From UBA6623 sp965217195 (GTDB lineage: Bacteria; Acidobacteriota; Terriglobia; Bryobacterales; UBA6623), in contig CBDCHL010000004.1 in NCBI GenBank assembly GCA_965217195.1, positions 868,001 to 932,000 on the forward strand: a stretch of DNA of 64,000 bases, in the 5' to 3' direction. Every line of letters starts with the position of its first letter. Position 1 is the stretch's first letter. Positions 25,559 through 33,922 of the stretch are shown one piece after another. Below the pieces are notes generated by a model. It was given only the letters and a program-made list of their open reading frames with translations, did not search any database and had not been told where the DNA came from. The position numbers and the translations under genes are program-made.

Positions 25559-26526
25559 TGCACGATTACCTTGGTCACGATCACGACGGGCATGGCCACA
25601 TCCACGGCGCGAAGCACTCTCCCGACTCGTGGCCGATTAGCCGCGATTGGATGCGCCGCCTTCGCCGGTACCGCTTTTACTTGGGTGGCTTCGCTTTATT
25701 GCTCGCGCTCTGGGCAACGTTCTTCACGGTTCGCGAGACGGAGTTGGTCTTGGTAACGCAGTTCGGTCGGCCGGTGGCGACCGTCACCGAAGCGGGGTTA
25801 CATGCCAAATGGCCCTTCCAATCCGCCCTCTATTTCGACCGCCGTCTGCGGGTCTACAATCCACGGCCGTCCGAATTCCTCACGCGCGATAAGAAAAACC
25901 TGGTCATCGAAAGCTACGTCTTGTGGCGTATCGCCGACCCCCAAACCTTCGTGGAATCGGTCGGCGACGCCGTAGCAGCGGAGATGCGGCTGCATGACAT
26001 CGCCTGGGCCGGCCTGGCAGCAGCGATCGGCAACCATGATCTCGACGCGATTGTCTCGGTCGACACCGAGACGGTGCGCACGGGCACGATGCTCGACAAG
26101 CTAACGGAGCTGACCGGCAGCCGGGCCCTAACCGAATACGGGATTGACGTAGTCGATGTCCGTATCAAGCGGTTGAATCTGCCCGAACAAAACAAGCAAA
26201 GCGTTTTCGCGCGCATGCGGGCCGAGCGCGAGCGCATCGCGCGCCGATACCGCGCCGAAGGTGAAGAGCAGGCATTGCGCATTCGCGCTGATGCGGATCG
26301 ACAACGCGAAGAGATGCTGTCGCTGGCCTACAAAGAAGCCGAGCAAATCAAGGGCGAGGGTGATGCCGAGGCGGCACGGGTTTACGGGCAGGCCTATTCG
26401 CGCAACCCGCGGTTCTACAAACTTGTTCGCACGCTTGAGGCCTATCGAAAGGCACTCGACGATGAGACGACCATTGTGTTGAGTTCCGACTCGGAGCTAT
26501 TGCGGTTGTTGACGCGAGGGCAGTAA
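25558..26526 (+). CDS. HflC-like SPFH protein with histidine-rich N-terminus
   Basis: 322 residues. The first 20 contain seven histidines (HDHDGHGHIHG core), a likely metal-binding tail in the cytoplasm. One membrane helix (about 41-58) is followed by an SPFH domain (VRETELVLVTQFGRPVATVTEAGLH; FLTRDKKNLVIESYVLWRIADP), then a charged helix (ERERIARRYRAEGEEQALRIRADADRQRE) and the C-terminal VYGQAYSRNPRFYKLVRTLEAYRKAL seen in HflC. HflC normally pairs with HflK and modulates the FtsH protease (family knowledge). The start overlaps the ATPase-HflK stop by one base, so expression is coupled; metal-related function is inferred. Confidence 0.93.
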   Translation: MHDYLGHDHDGHGHIHGAKHSPDSWPISRDWMRRLRRYRFYLGGFALLLALWATFFTVRETELVLVTQFGRPVATVTEAGLHAKWPFQSALYFDRRLRVYNPRPSEFLTRDKKNLVIESYVLWRIADPQTFVESVGDAVAAEMRLHDIAWAGLAAAIGNHDLDAIVSVDTETVRTGTMLDKLTELTGSRALTEYGIDVVDVRIKRLNLPEQNKQSVFARMRAERERIARRYRAEGEEQALRIRADADRQREEMLSLAYKEAEQIKGEGDAEAARVYGQAYSRNPRFYKLVRTLEAYRKALDDETTIVLSSDSELLRLLTRGQ

Positions 26527-26590
26527 CGATGCGGAATAACCGGCCCGACGATCGCCGCAATGGCGAGGCCAGTCGGCCACGGTCCATGAG

Positions 26591-27607
26591 ATGAGCACGA
26601 CAGTCGAAACACCCCGGGCAACCGTGCCGTCGCCGGCCTCGGCACCCGAGCCGCCGGTAATCGCGCCGGAGCGTCAACCCGACACCGCCAAGCGCCGTCG
26701 AATCCTGATCGCCGTGGCGGCCCTGTGGTTGCTCACGGGGCTATACATCGTGCCCGCCGATGAGCAGGCCGTCGTCACCGTTTTCGGGGCCGTCAGCGAA
26801 GACCGCGTCATGCCGGGTCTCCATCTGACTTGGCCTTTTCCGGTCGCCGAAGTGCACAAGCTCAAGGTCCGACAACTCCAGAGAAGCGTGATCGGCGGCG
26901 ACCCGGCCGACGCAGTTCTAGGCCGAGTACAGCCGCTGCGGTCGCAATTCCTGACCGGGGACCGCAATGTCATCCATGTGAGGACCGTCGCGCAGTACAG
27001 TGTCGCGACACCGCGCGATTATTTGTTCCAAGCCGCCGATCCCGCTCGCACTGTTCGTGACTCGGTGGAGGCCGAGTTGGCCCGCCGGATCGCCTCGCGC
27101 TCAGTCGACGATATCCTGACAACGGAAAAGATCGCCGTGCAAGAGGCGGTGCGTCTTGGCGCGCAGCAACGCGTGGACGCCTTGGGGCTGGGTGTCATCT
27201 TGTCGACCGTCAACATCGAGCGAGTCTCACCGCCTCCGGAAACCGCCGAAGCCTTCCGCGACGTCGCGGGCGCGAGGGCGGACTTGGCGCGCATTGTCAG
27301 CGAGGCTCAAGGCTATGCCAATGACCTTATCCCGCGGTCCCGTGGTGAGGCAGGGCAGCTTGTCCAGGCGGCACATGCCTATCGAGAGCGCAAGATCAAC
27401 GAAGCCCACGGCGACACCGCGCGGTTTACGCAACTCGTCCGCGAATACGCAAAGAATCCTGAAGTGACGCGCAACCGCCTCTACATAGAAACCCTCGAGG
27501 AAGTTCTTCCCCGGCTCAAGAAGACCATCGTCGACGATCAAGGCAATCTCGATCTCACGATCATTCGGCGTGGCGCGAAGAGGAGCGAAACTTCCCCTCA
27601 GCCGTAG
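26591..27607 (+). CDS. HflK-like SPFH protein
   Basis: 338 residues: a Pro/Ala-rich N-terminal tail (1-32), one membrane helix (about 37-54, ILIAVAALWLLTGLYIV), an SPFH domain (VPADEQAVVTVFGAVSEDRVMPGLHLTWPFP; FLTGDRNVIHVRTVAQYSVATPRDYLF) and a long charged helix ending in ARFTQLVREYAKNPEVTRNRLYIETLEEVLPRLKK, as in HflK. It is the third SPFH domain of the operon, 64 bases after the HflC-like gene. The fused domain in the ATPase shares its C-terminal TRxRLYLETMEEVLPR pattern, so a duplication is likely. Confidence 0.92.
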   Translation: MSTTVETPRATVPSPASAPEPPVIAPERQPDTAKRRRILIAVAALWLLTGLYIVPADEQAVVTVFGAVSEDRVMPGLHLTWPFPVAEVHKLKVRQLQRSVIGGDPADAVLGRVQPLRSQFLTGDRNVIHVRTVAQYSVATPRDYLFQAADPARTVRDSVEAELARRIASRSVDDILTTEKIAVQEAVRLGAQQRVDALGLGVILSTVNIERVSPPPETAEAFRDVAGARADLARIVSEAQGYANDLIPRSRGEAGQLVQAAHAYRERKINEAHGDTARFTQLVREYAKNPEVTRNRLYIETLEEVLPRLKKTIVDDQGNLDLTIIRRGAKRSETSPQP

Positions 27608-27664
27608 CGAGCCCGGTACGGCTGCCCCTACCTAGCGCCCGCCGACCCTCCCCATTTATCCGAT

Positions 27665-27862
27665 CTAGCCCGCTTTTCTCACCACCTGCGGGTCGAAGCG
27701 CGCGATAGGCCCGTCATTACTTCGTTACGGTTGCCTGCCGTGCTCACTGTACTGTCCAAGTACACCTCTTTGCTTAAAAGATGGGGCGCCAGGAGGCCCG
27801 TGCCTCCTACTGACAGCCCTCTCACGACTTCGTCTCGCCACGTGGTGAGAAAAGCGAGCTAG
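27665..27862. mobile_element. 198-base element with 24-base imperfect terminal inverted repeats
   Basis: The left end (27665-27688) starts CTAGCCCGCTTTTCTCACCAC; the right end (27839-27862) is its complement with two mismatches, ending GAGAAAAGCGAGCTAG. The outermost four bases are CTAG on both sides. The inside has no credible gene. It fills most of the 308-base gap before cpaF. No target duplication is evident and no second copy was seen in this window, so MITE is a structural label only; a structured RNA is an alternative. Confidence 0.6.
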
Positions 27863-27915
27863 ACCTCCCCAGGCGGTCGATAAGGTAGTCGGACTTCTTC
27901 ACTCCAGGAGGACGA

Positions 27916-29292
27916 ATGCCGCTGATCGAGGCCCCCGCTCCGCCGGCCCCCCCGACAACTACAGATGCACCGACGCAGCTGCGCCGCCTTGGCGCGGTGA
28001 AAAGCACCGGAACCCTCGGTCCGCAGCACCAGGACCTGAAGTTTACGCTGCATCGGAAGCTGCTCGACAAGATCAATCTCGATGCCCTGGCGTCAATTGA
28101 TACCGACAAGCTGCGCCGTGAGGTTCACAGCGCGCTGACGGCTCTCATCGATGCTGAGCAAACTCTTCTGAGCGCCGCCGAACGAAACCAGGTTGTGGCC
28201 GAAGTCCTCGACGAGGTGTTCGGCCTCGGACCGCTGGAGCCGCTTCTCCAAGACCCGACGATCAGCGACATCCTGGTCAATACGCACGAACAGGTCTATA
28301 TCGAGCGCCACGGCAAGCTGGAGATTACCGGCGTCACTTTCAAAGATGCCGGGCACCTTTACCGCATCATCGACAAGATCGTTTCGCAAGTCGGGCGCCG
28401 GGTCGACGAATCGTCGCCGATGGTTGACGCTCGGCTTGAGGACGGCTCGCGTGTCAACGCGGTGATTCCGCCACTCGCCGTCGACGGACCCTTGCTGTCA
28501 ATTCGCCGCTTCGGTACCGATAAGCTCTTGCCGCCCGATCTGGTCGACAAGAATTCGATGACGGGACCCATGCTGGAGCTGCTCGAAGCAGCGGTCAAGT
28601 GCCGTCTGAACATCGTAGTCTCCGGTGGAACCGGTTCCGGAAAGACGACTTTGCTGAATGCTCTTTCCGCTTTCATTTCGCCTCTCGAGCGGGTGGTGAC
28701 TATCGAAGACGCTGCCGAGCTGCAGCTCAAACAACCGCACTTGGCGCGCCTCGAAACTCGGCCTCCCAATATTGAGGGCGGCGGCGCGATTCGTCAGCGC
28801 GAGCTGCTGATCAATGCGCTCCGCATGCGGCCGGATCGAATCATTGTCGGTGAGTGCCGCAGCGAAGAAGCGCTCGACATGCTGCAGGCGATGAACACCG
28901 GACACGACGGGTCGATGACAACGGTCCACGCCAATTCGCCCCGCGACGTGGTGGCAAGACTCGAGGTCATGGTGACCATGGCGACGTCAAACCTGAGTCT
29001 GGTTTCCATTCGGCACCAGATTTCGTCGGCGATCGACGTGATCGTGCAAACCGCGCGGCTTAGCGATGGAACACGCAAAGTGACCTGTTTAACCGAGGTC
29101 GGCCACATGGAGGGAGAGGTGGTCACGCTCCAAGACCTATTCGTCTTCGAAAAGCGCGGAATTTCTCCCGAAGGGCGAGTGCAAGGCCGGTTCGCGGCCA
29201 CGGGGATCCGTCCCCGCTTCTACGAAAAGATGCTGGCCTCGGGTTTGCATTTGTCCGCGGATGTTTTCGAGTCCGTGGTCGAGGTGGACTAG
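27916..29292 (+). CDS. cpaF: Tad/Flp pilus assembly ATPase CpaF (TadA)
   Basis: 458-residue secretion ATPase of the type II/IV family. Walker A is GGTGSGKT at 237-244, with the Asp box IEDAAELQL (about 263-271), the Walker B-like RPDRIIVGECRSEEALDML (306-323) and the His box GSMTTVHANSPRDVV. The N-terminal all-helical domain (about 60-110) contains LDEVFGLGPLEPLLQDPTISDILVN, typical for CpaF. It powers assembly of Flp pili or a related Tad machine at the inner membrane. AGGAGG precedes the ATG at 27916 by about six bases. tadB and tadC follow; TadZ, secretin, prepilin and prepilin peptidase are not in the window. Confidence 0.95.
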   Translation: MPLIEAPAPPAPPTTTDAPTQLRRLGAVKSTGTLGPQHQDLKFTLHRKLLDKINLDALASIDTDKLRREVHSALTALIDAEQTLLSAAERNQVVAEVLDEVFGLGPLEPLLQDPTISDILVNTHEQVYIERHGKLEITGVTFKDAGHLYRIIDKIVSQVGRRVDESSPMVDARLEDGSRVNAVIPPLAVDGPLLSIRRFGTDKLLPPDLVDKNSMTGPMLELLEAAVKCRLNIVVSGGTGSGKTTLLNALSAFISPLERVVTIEDAAELQLKQPHLARLETRPPNIEGGGAIRQRELLINALRMRPDRIIVGECRSEEALDMLQAMNTGHDGSMTTVHANSPRDVVARLEVMVTMATSNLSLVSIRHQISSAIDVIVQTARLSDGTRKVTCLTEVGHMEGEVVTLQDLFVFEKRGISPEGRVQGRFAATGIRPRFYEKMLASGLHLSADVFESVVEVD

Positions 29293-29338
29293 CGGCCCGG
29301 CCGCCGGAGCAGAAGCGGCGGCCCAAAGGAGGAAGACA

Positions 29339-30307
29339 TTGACATTAATGATGATCCTTTTCGTCGTGACGCTGACGCTCACGGCGGGCACCTATTTGCT
29401 GGTCAGCCGTACTCTGTTGCACCGGGAAACCGCGCGAGTGCGCGATCGGCTTTCGGAGGTCACCGCAGAGGCCACGAGTGTTGTTCAGGCGGCAACGCCC
29501 TTGTTTCTGCCCGACGGATCCAAGAAGCATGTGCTGCACCAGGTCCTTGCGAAGTGCAATGTCGACCGGCAATTGCATTCGTTGATAGAGCAAGCCGGGT
29601 TGTCTTGGGCTCCCGGGCAAGTCTGCGTCGGCGCGTTGCTTGCGGCATTGGCGGCTTTCAACCTTGTCTGGTATATGACGCCGTTCGGGTTGATCCCGGC
29701 GGCCGCGGCGGCCGGAGTAGCCTGCGTAGCGCCCTTTACGTACATCCGGCGCCTACGAACTAAGCGCATCGCAGCCTTTGAAGCTCAATTCCCGGATTCA
29801 CTGCAGTTCATCGCTCGCGCGATGCGTTCGGGTCACGCCTTCTCGGTTTCGCTCGACATGGTTCATCAGGAGTTCCACGAGCCGCTGGGAGGCGAGTTTC
29901 GACGCACCTTCGAGGAGCAGAACTTGGGCCTGCCGATGCAGACGGCGCTCGAAAAGTTGGGTCAACGGATGCCGTTGATTGACGTGCAATTCTTCATCGC
30001 CGCCGTTCTGCTGCAGAAGCGGACGGGTCGCAACTTGGCGGAGATTCTCGACAAGCTGGCCGGCTTGATCCGCGACCGCTTCAAGCTACGCGGCCAGATC
30101 CGCACGATTAGCGCTCACGGGCGGCTTTCGAGCATGGTGTTGACGGCGATTCCCGCCGTTGTCGGCGTGCTGATGTGGATGGTCCACCCTGAGCACATGC
30201 GATTCTTCGTCGATAACGAGATGGGCAAGTGGATGGCGGGACTGGCGATCGGCCTGCAAGGGCTCGGCTACTTGATCATGCGCCGGATCGTGAAGATCGA
30301 GGTCTAG
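29339..30307 (+). CDS. tadB: Tad inner-membrane protein TadB-like (T2SF domain)
   Basis: About 322 residues. A membrane helix at the N-terminus, two further helices around 100-150, the T2SF domain (FEAQFPDSLQFIARAMRSGHAFSVSLDMV and FFIAAVLLQKRTGRNLAEILDKLAGLIRDRFKLRGQIRTISAHGRLSS) and two C-terminal helices form the platform protein of Tad secretion. The start is taken as TTG 29339 because the strong site AAAGGAGGA (29325-29333) is about six bases upstream of it but 15 from the first ATG (29348). Confidence 0.9.
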   Translation: MTLMMILFVVTLTLTAGTYLLVSRTLLHRETARVRDRLSEVTAEATSVVQAATPLFLPDGSKKHVLHQVLAKCNVDRQLHSLIEQAGLSWAPGQVCVGALLAALAAFNLVWYMTPFGLIPAAAAAGVACVAPFTYIRRLRTKRIAAFEAQFPDSLQFIARAMRSGHAFSVSLDMVHQEFHEPLGGEFRRTFEEQNLGLPMQTALEKLGQRMPLIDVQFFIAAVLLQKRTGRNLAEILDKLAGLIRDRFKLRGQIRTISAHGRLSSMVLTAIPAVVGVLMWMVHPEHMRFFVDNEMGKWMAGLAIGLQGLGYLIMRRIVKIEV

Positions 30308-30316
30308 GAGGGAACC

Positions 30317-31228
30317 ATGGTACTGGTGATGTCGATTGCGCTGTTCGTCACGGTGACGTGTTTCCTCTATCTATTCGGGATGAAGTTTTGGGTGAACCCG
30401 AAGACGATGCTGGACCGTCTGAAAGAGGGCGGCGAGGAAGCCGCGCCGGTGCACCCGAGCTTGGCCTTCATGCAAATTCTGGCCAAGGTAGGCAACTGGG
30501 TGCCGGCTTCACCCGGGGACTTGACGACGGCGCAGCAACGCCTCTACAGCGCCGGCTATCGATCCACGGCAGCGCTGAAGATCTTGTATGGGGTCAAAGT
30601 CGTGCTGACGTTGGCCCTGCCCGCTGTGAGCTGGATCACGTTGACGCACTTCGGAGTCACCACCGAGAACCGCATCGGGTTGACGGTGCTCTCGGCCGGG
30701 CTGGGTTTCCTCGGGCCGAACGAGTTTGTCTTGCGAATGGTGAAGCGCCGTAAGCGCCAAATCAGCCGAGGCTTGCCCAATGCTTTGGACCTGATGGTCG
30801 TCTGTGTCGAGTCCGGATTGGGGCTCGATCAGAGTATCTTGCAGGTGAGCCGCGAGCTACAGCAGGGCCACCCTGAGATCAGTAGCGAGTTCGCGATTAC
30901 GAACCTTGAGATGCGCCACGGCAAGCGCCGCGCCGAAGCACTACGCAATCTGGGCGAACGAACGGGCGTCGACGACGTGAAGAAGCTGGTCTCGACGTTG
31001 GTGCAGGCCGATCGGTTCGGGACGAGCATTGCCGAGACGCTGCGAACCCATTCGGAGTTCATGCGCACGACGGCCCGTCAGCGCGCCGAGGAAAAGGCCG
31101 CCAAGATGGGCATCAAGCTCGTGTTCCCGATCTTCTTCTGTATTCTGCCTTCACTATTCGTCGTGACGGTCGGGCCGATACTGATCAAGATCTTCTTCGA
31201 GTTGATCCCGCTGATGAGCGGAAGCTAG
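30317..31228 (+). CDS. tadC: Tad inner-membrane protein TadC-like (T2SF domain)
   Basis: 303 residues with an N-terminal helix, paired helices near 95-140, the T2SF domain (RGLPNALDLMVVCVESGLGLDQSILQVS; VQADRFGTSIAETLRTHSEFMRTTARQRAEEKAAKMGIKLVFP) and a C-terminal hydrophobic pair. It partners TadB as the second inner-membrane platform subunit. AGGAGG lies eight bases before the ATG, nine bases after the tadB stop. It ends the three-gene unit; a family A repeat follows about 130 bases later. Confidence 0.92.
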   Translation: MVLVMSIALFVTVTCFLYLFGMKFWVNPKTMLDRLKEGGEEAAPVHPSLAFMQILAKVGNWVPASPGDLTTAQQRLYSAGYRSTAALKILYGVKVVLTLALPAVSWITLTHFGVTTENRIGLTVLSAGLGFLGPNEFVLRMVKRRKRQISRGLPNALDLMVVCVESGLGLDQSILQVSRELQQGHPEISSEFAITNLEMRHGKRRAEALRNLGERTGVDDVKKLVSTLVQADRFGTSIAETLRTHSEFMRTTARQRAEEKAAKMGIKLVFPIFFCILPSLFVVTVGPILIKIFFELIPLMSGS

Positions 31229-31355
31229 CTCAGGCTAGGCGTGGGCCGCAGGCTCCGCTTCGCGGCGAAAGGTGAACTCTGGAGTTCAGGGGCCCGTGGT
31301 TGGTTTACGGCGAGCCGTCGCTGCACTACGAGCAGTCCGCGCGGCGGCGGCGAGG

Positions 31356-31454
31356 CGTGGACGAATGTCCACGTCGAGCGCGGACTTCCGTCCGCGCCTC
31401 TGTTTCTATTACCGGCACCGTTGAGAGGTACGTCCCAAGTTTCTGTCGCACGCC
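31356..31454. repeat. family A repeat copy 2, with a second variant hairpin
   Basis: GCGCGGAC-TTCC-GTCCGCGC (31378-31397) is followed by CTCTGTTTCTATT and a degenerate GTCCCAAGTTTCTGTCGCACGCC end. Immediately upstream, CGTGGAC-GAAT-GTCCACG (31356-31373) is a related hairpin with another loop. The 282-base gap between tadC and the MFS gene holds no other feature. Confidence 0.75.
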
Positions 31455-31510
31455 CCCTCTTGACCCCACGGTGAACCGGGCTCGCTCTCCACAATGGATG
31501 CCGTGGAACC

Positions 31511-32845
31511 CTACTCCGGCAGCTCTTCTTGCGCCGGCTCGGGGAGGAAGAAACTCGCGGTGAAGCCGATCACGTAAACGGCAAGGCCGACTGTTCCCGC
31601 GGCGTAGGCTAGTTTTTCGGGAGCGCTTCCTCCCGGCATGTAATTCGCTAAGGTTGTCGTGACGAGGGCGGCCGAGGTCCCGAGCATGCGGCCGCCAATA
31701 TTGGCCGCGAAGCTTTCCCCCGTCCCACGCAAGTGGGTTGGATAGACTCGAGGGAGGTAATTCCCCCAGAAACTGAATTGCGCCACCGTAAGCAACCCGA
31801 CCAGCAGGATGCCCCATTTCAGCGTTTCAAGACTGTTGACCGAAGCGTAGAAGAACACGATGGGGACAATGACCAGCCCGGGAATCTGGAAGATGCGGAT
31901 CAACCGGCGCCGCCCTACAATGCGCACGGCCAGCACTGCCAACAGGACACGACCCAGCAGCCCGCCAATTTCCTGATAGGCTTGCACGCCGCTGACCGTC
32001 TGCTGGACCGCTGTGCGTGCAAGGTCCGCCATCTCAGCCAACCCGGGGACAATCCGCGGCACGTGCTGAATCGCGCCGAAAGCCGCCCCGTAGCTGCACG
32101 CAACCATCACCGTCGTCACCAACGTCGTTCTACGAAACTCGGGACGAAACAGCTCGCCCAGACTCGGCCGCTGCAGCGTCCCGGCGGCTTTCTTCTCGGC
32201 CCAAGCCGGCGACTCGGGCAGAAACGGCCGAATGATAATCAGCGGGATGGCCGGAATCACGCCCGAGATCAACGTATAGCGCCAAGCCTCGTGCACCCCG
32301 TGAATCGCGGGAAATATCTCGCCGTACGTCACCGCCAGGTAGTAGGCGCCGGTCACCATCAACCCGCCGATCGACGAGAAGGCTTGGGTGTAACCCAACA
32401 CCGCCTCGCGCTGTTTCGGATTCGGGAACAATTCGGCCAACCAGGCAACAGCCGCGACAAACTCCACGCTGACGCCGATGAAGGTCGTGCACCGAAACAC
32501 CAGCAGCCACACCGGCGAAGTGACGTAACCCGCGGCGCAGGCCGAGAAGGCATAGAGCAGAATGCTCCAGACCAAAACGCGCCGACGGCCCAGCCGATCG
32601 GTGAGATAACCGCCCAACAGCCCGAAGATCCCCCCAAAGATCGCCGGGACGTAGAACAACATCCCGACCCACTGGTTGAACTCCGGTGTCCCCGGGCGGA
32701 CGTCGGCCAGCTCGAGCAACGCCGGCCGCACGATCAGCGGCAACATCAGCAATTCATAGATGTCGAAGGCGAACCCGAGCGCGGCGACACCACAAATCAG
32801 CCACTGAATCGGTGTAAGACCGCCGGTCTTTTCGGTATCAGCCAT
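31511..32845 (-). CDS. MFS transporter
   Basis: 444 residues with about twelve hydrophobic segments. The loop between helices 2 and 3 has GGYLTDRLGRRRVLVW, the signature of the major facilitator superfamily, and the central loop carries RPFLPESPAWAEKK, a form of the PESPRWL motif of sugar and aromatic-acid porters. Substrate is unknown. It stands alone, convergent with tadC, and its 5' side faces a family A repeat. Confidence 0.92.
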   Translation of the reverse strand: MADTEKTGGLTPIQWLICGVAALGFAFDIYELLMLPLIVRPALLELADVRPGTPEFNQWVGMLFYVPAIFGGIFGLLGGYLTDRLGRRRVLVWSILLYAFSACAAGYVTSPVWLLVFRCTTFIGVSVEFVAAVAWLAELFPNPKQREAVLGYTQAFSSIGGLMVTGAYYLAVTYGEIFPAIHGVHEAWRYTLISGVIPAIPLIIIRPFLPESPAWAEKKAAGTLQRPSLGELFRPEFRRTTLVTTVMVACSYGAAFGAIQHVPRIVPGLAEMADLARTAVQQTVSGVQAYQEIGGLLGRVLLAVLAVRIVGRRRLIRIFQIPGLVIVPIVFFYASVNSLETLKWGILLVGLLTVAQFSFWGNYLPRVYPTHLRGTGESFAANIGGRMLGTSAALVTTTLANYMPGGSAPEKLAYAAGTVGLAVYVIGFTASFFLPEPAQEELPE

Positions 32846-32921
32846 CCTGGATACGATACTCTCTTTAGCGGTGCGTTTGCCGAAGGGGACATCCTACCAC
32901 GTCCCCCCGCGCTGTCTCCGC

Positions 32922-33015
32922 GGTGAACCGGGCTGAGCGTGGACTTCCGTCCACGCCTGTGTTTCTATCGCTCGCATTCCGAGAGGGACTTCCCACATTT
33001 AGGTCGCACACCCCC
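32922..33015 (+). repeat. family A repeat copy 3 (full length)
   Basis: GGTGAACCGGGCTGAG, then GCGTGGACTTCCGTCCACGC (32937-32956), CTGTGTTTCTATCGCTCGCATT, a short GAGAGGGACT block and CCCACATTTAGGTCGCACACCCC. The same order occurs at 50132-50225 and 52231-52311. It lies in the 376-base gene-free interval between the MFS gene and the small membrane protein at 33222; nothing else is recognised there. Confidence 0.88.
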
Positions 33016-33221
33016 TTGGTCCTTAGTCAAGGCACGAGCCAACCGCGATCACTGGTTGAGGCGCTTTCCAGAGTATTGCCACGGCGATCTTCACCGGAGG
33101 GGATAGGTCCGATCTTTACCGTTGAGACCATTGCGAATCGCCGGAGAACATGCTTATACTCGTTGGCGCGGACGGGCCTCAAGAGCCGCGTCGCGCACAG
33201 TTGCAAAAAGGAGTTCGCAGC

Positions 33222-33626
33222 ATGGATACGAAAAAGTTTGCACTTGGCACACTCGCCGGCGGAGTGGTGTTCTTCGTTACCGGGTTTGTTTTCTATGGGC
33301 TTTTGCTTCAGGAATTCATGATGGCCGCACACATGGATGGAATTATCAAGGAAACGCCCGACTTCCCGATGTTGATTCTGTCCCAGCTCATCTTTGGAGC
33401 TTTCCTCACGATGATACTCAGGCGCTGGCCGGGTGCCGGAAGCGCGAGCCAAGGGGCCAAGGCCGGGGCTGTGTTAGGCGTGCTACTCGGGCTGGGTTTC
33501 AGCCTGGTCACGTACTCCACAATGAACGTCATGGAAGCGGCGGTGATTCCGGTGGAAGCGGTTGTGCAGGCCATTCGAGGCGCTTTGGCCGGCGGCGCGA
33601 TCGGAGCTGTACTCGGGCGCCCCTGA
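33222..33626 (+). CDS. small four-span membrane protein of unknown function
   Basis: 134 residues from the ATG at 33222, preceded by AAAAAGGAG with about six bases spacing. Hydrophobic helices are visible at about 10-29 (LAGGVVFFVTGFVFYGLLL), 50-66, 80-98 (AGAVLGVLLGLGFSLVTYS) and 105-133. No family is recognised with confidence; it resembles small DUF-type membrane proteins of about this size. The neighbours are repeats and a convergent PQQ dehydrogenase, so there is no functional context. Confidence 0.72.
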   Translation: MDTKKFALGTLAGGVVFFVTGFVFYGLLLQEFMMAAHMDGIIKETPDFPMLILSQLIFGAFLTMILRRWPGAGSASQGAKAGAVLGVLLGLGFSLVTYSTMNVMEAAVIPVEAVVQAIRGALAGGAIGAVLGRP

Positions 33627-33657
33627 CCTGAAACGTCGATCTGAACGCGTTGAGGCG

Positions 33658-33712
33658 AGACAAGCTGAGAGCTTGTCTCAACTGTTGGCTAGGACCGGCA
33701 CGAGTGCCGGTC
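33658..33712. repeat. two stacked hairpin repeats (families D and E)
   Basis: AGACAAGCT-GAG-AGCTTGTCT (33658-33678) and GACCGGCA-CGAG-TGCCGGTC (33693-33712) are perfect stems. Related copies lie at 63971-63990 (D, imperfect) and 46321-46339 (E). E copies are preceded by TTGG and followed by ACCGGCG or ACCCGGCG. They sit after the small membrane protein gene and could terminate transcription, but no T-tract follows. Confidence 0.7.
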
Positions 33713-33832
33713 ACTACCGGCGAGGCGGATGCTCGGGAAGTTTCTTACCTGAACGAGTCGGGGCGGCCGGCGGCTGGACTGACCTGAAACTTCGATTGGG
33801 ACGAGATAAGCCGGCGGTTTGTCCGGCTTGGG

Positions 33833-33905
33833 CGATCTCGCGAATCCGGGGTTACGAACCGATGAATCGGTTCGCGGTCAAGCGTGGACGCTCACGCCAC
33901 ATCGC
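33833..33905. repeat. dispersed repeat with hairpin, family C copy 4
   Basis: ATCTCGCGAAT, CGAACCGATGAATCGGTTCG, AAGCGTGGACGCTCACGCC: same order as 5745-5805. It ends 20 bases before the stop codon of the PQQ dehydrogenase read from the other strand. Confidence 0.7.
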
Positions 33906-33922
33906 TCAGCCACGGCCTTGCC

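Noticed and set aside
31733..32926. Open frame of nearly 400 codons opposite the MFS transporter
   Set aside because: His/Gln/Asp-rich low-complexity translation, the mirror of a hydrophobic gene; the minus strand encodes a clear MFS protein.
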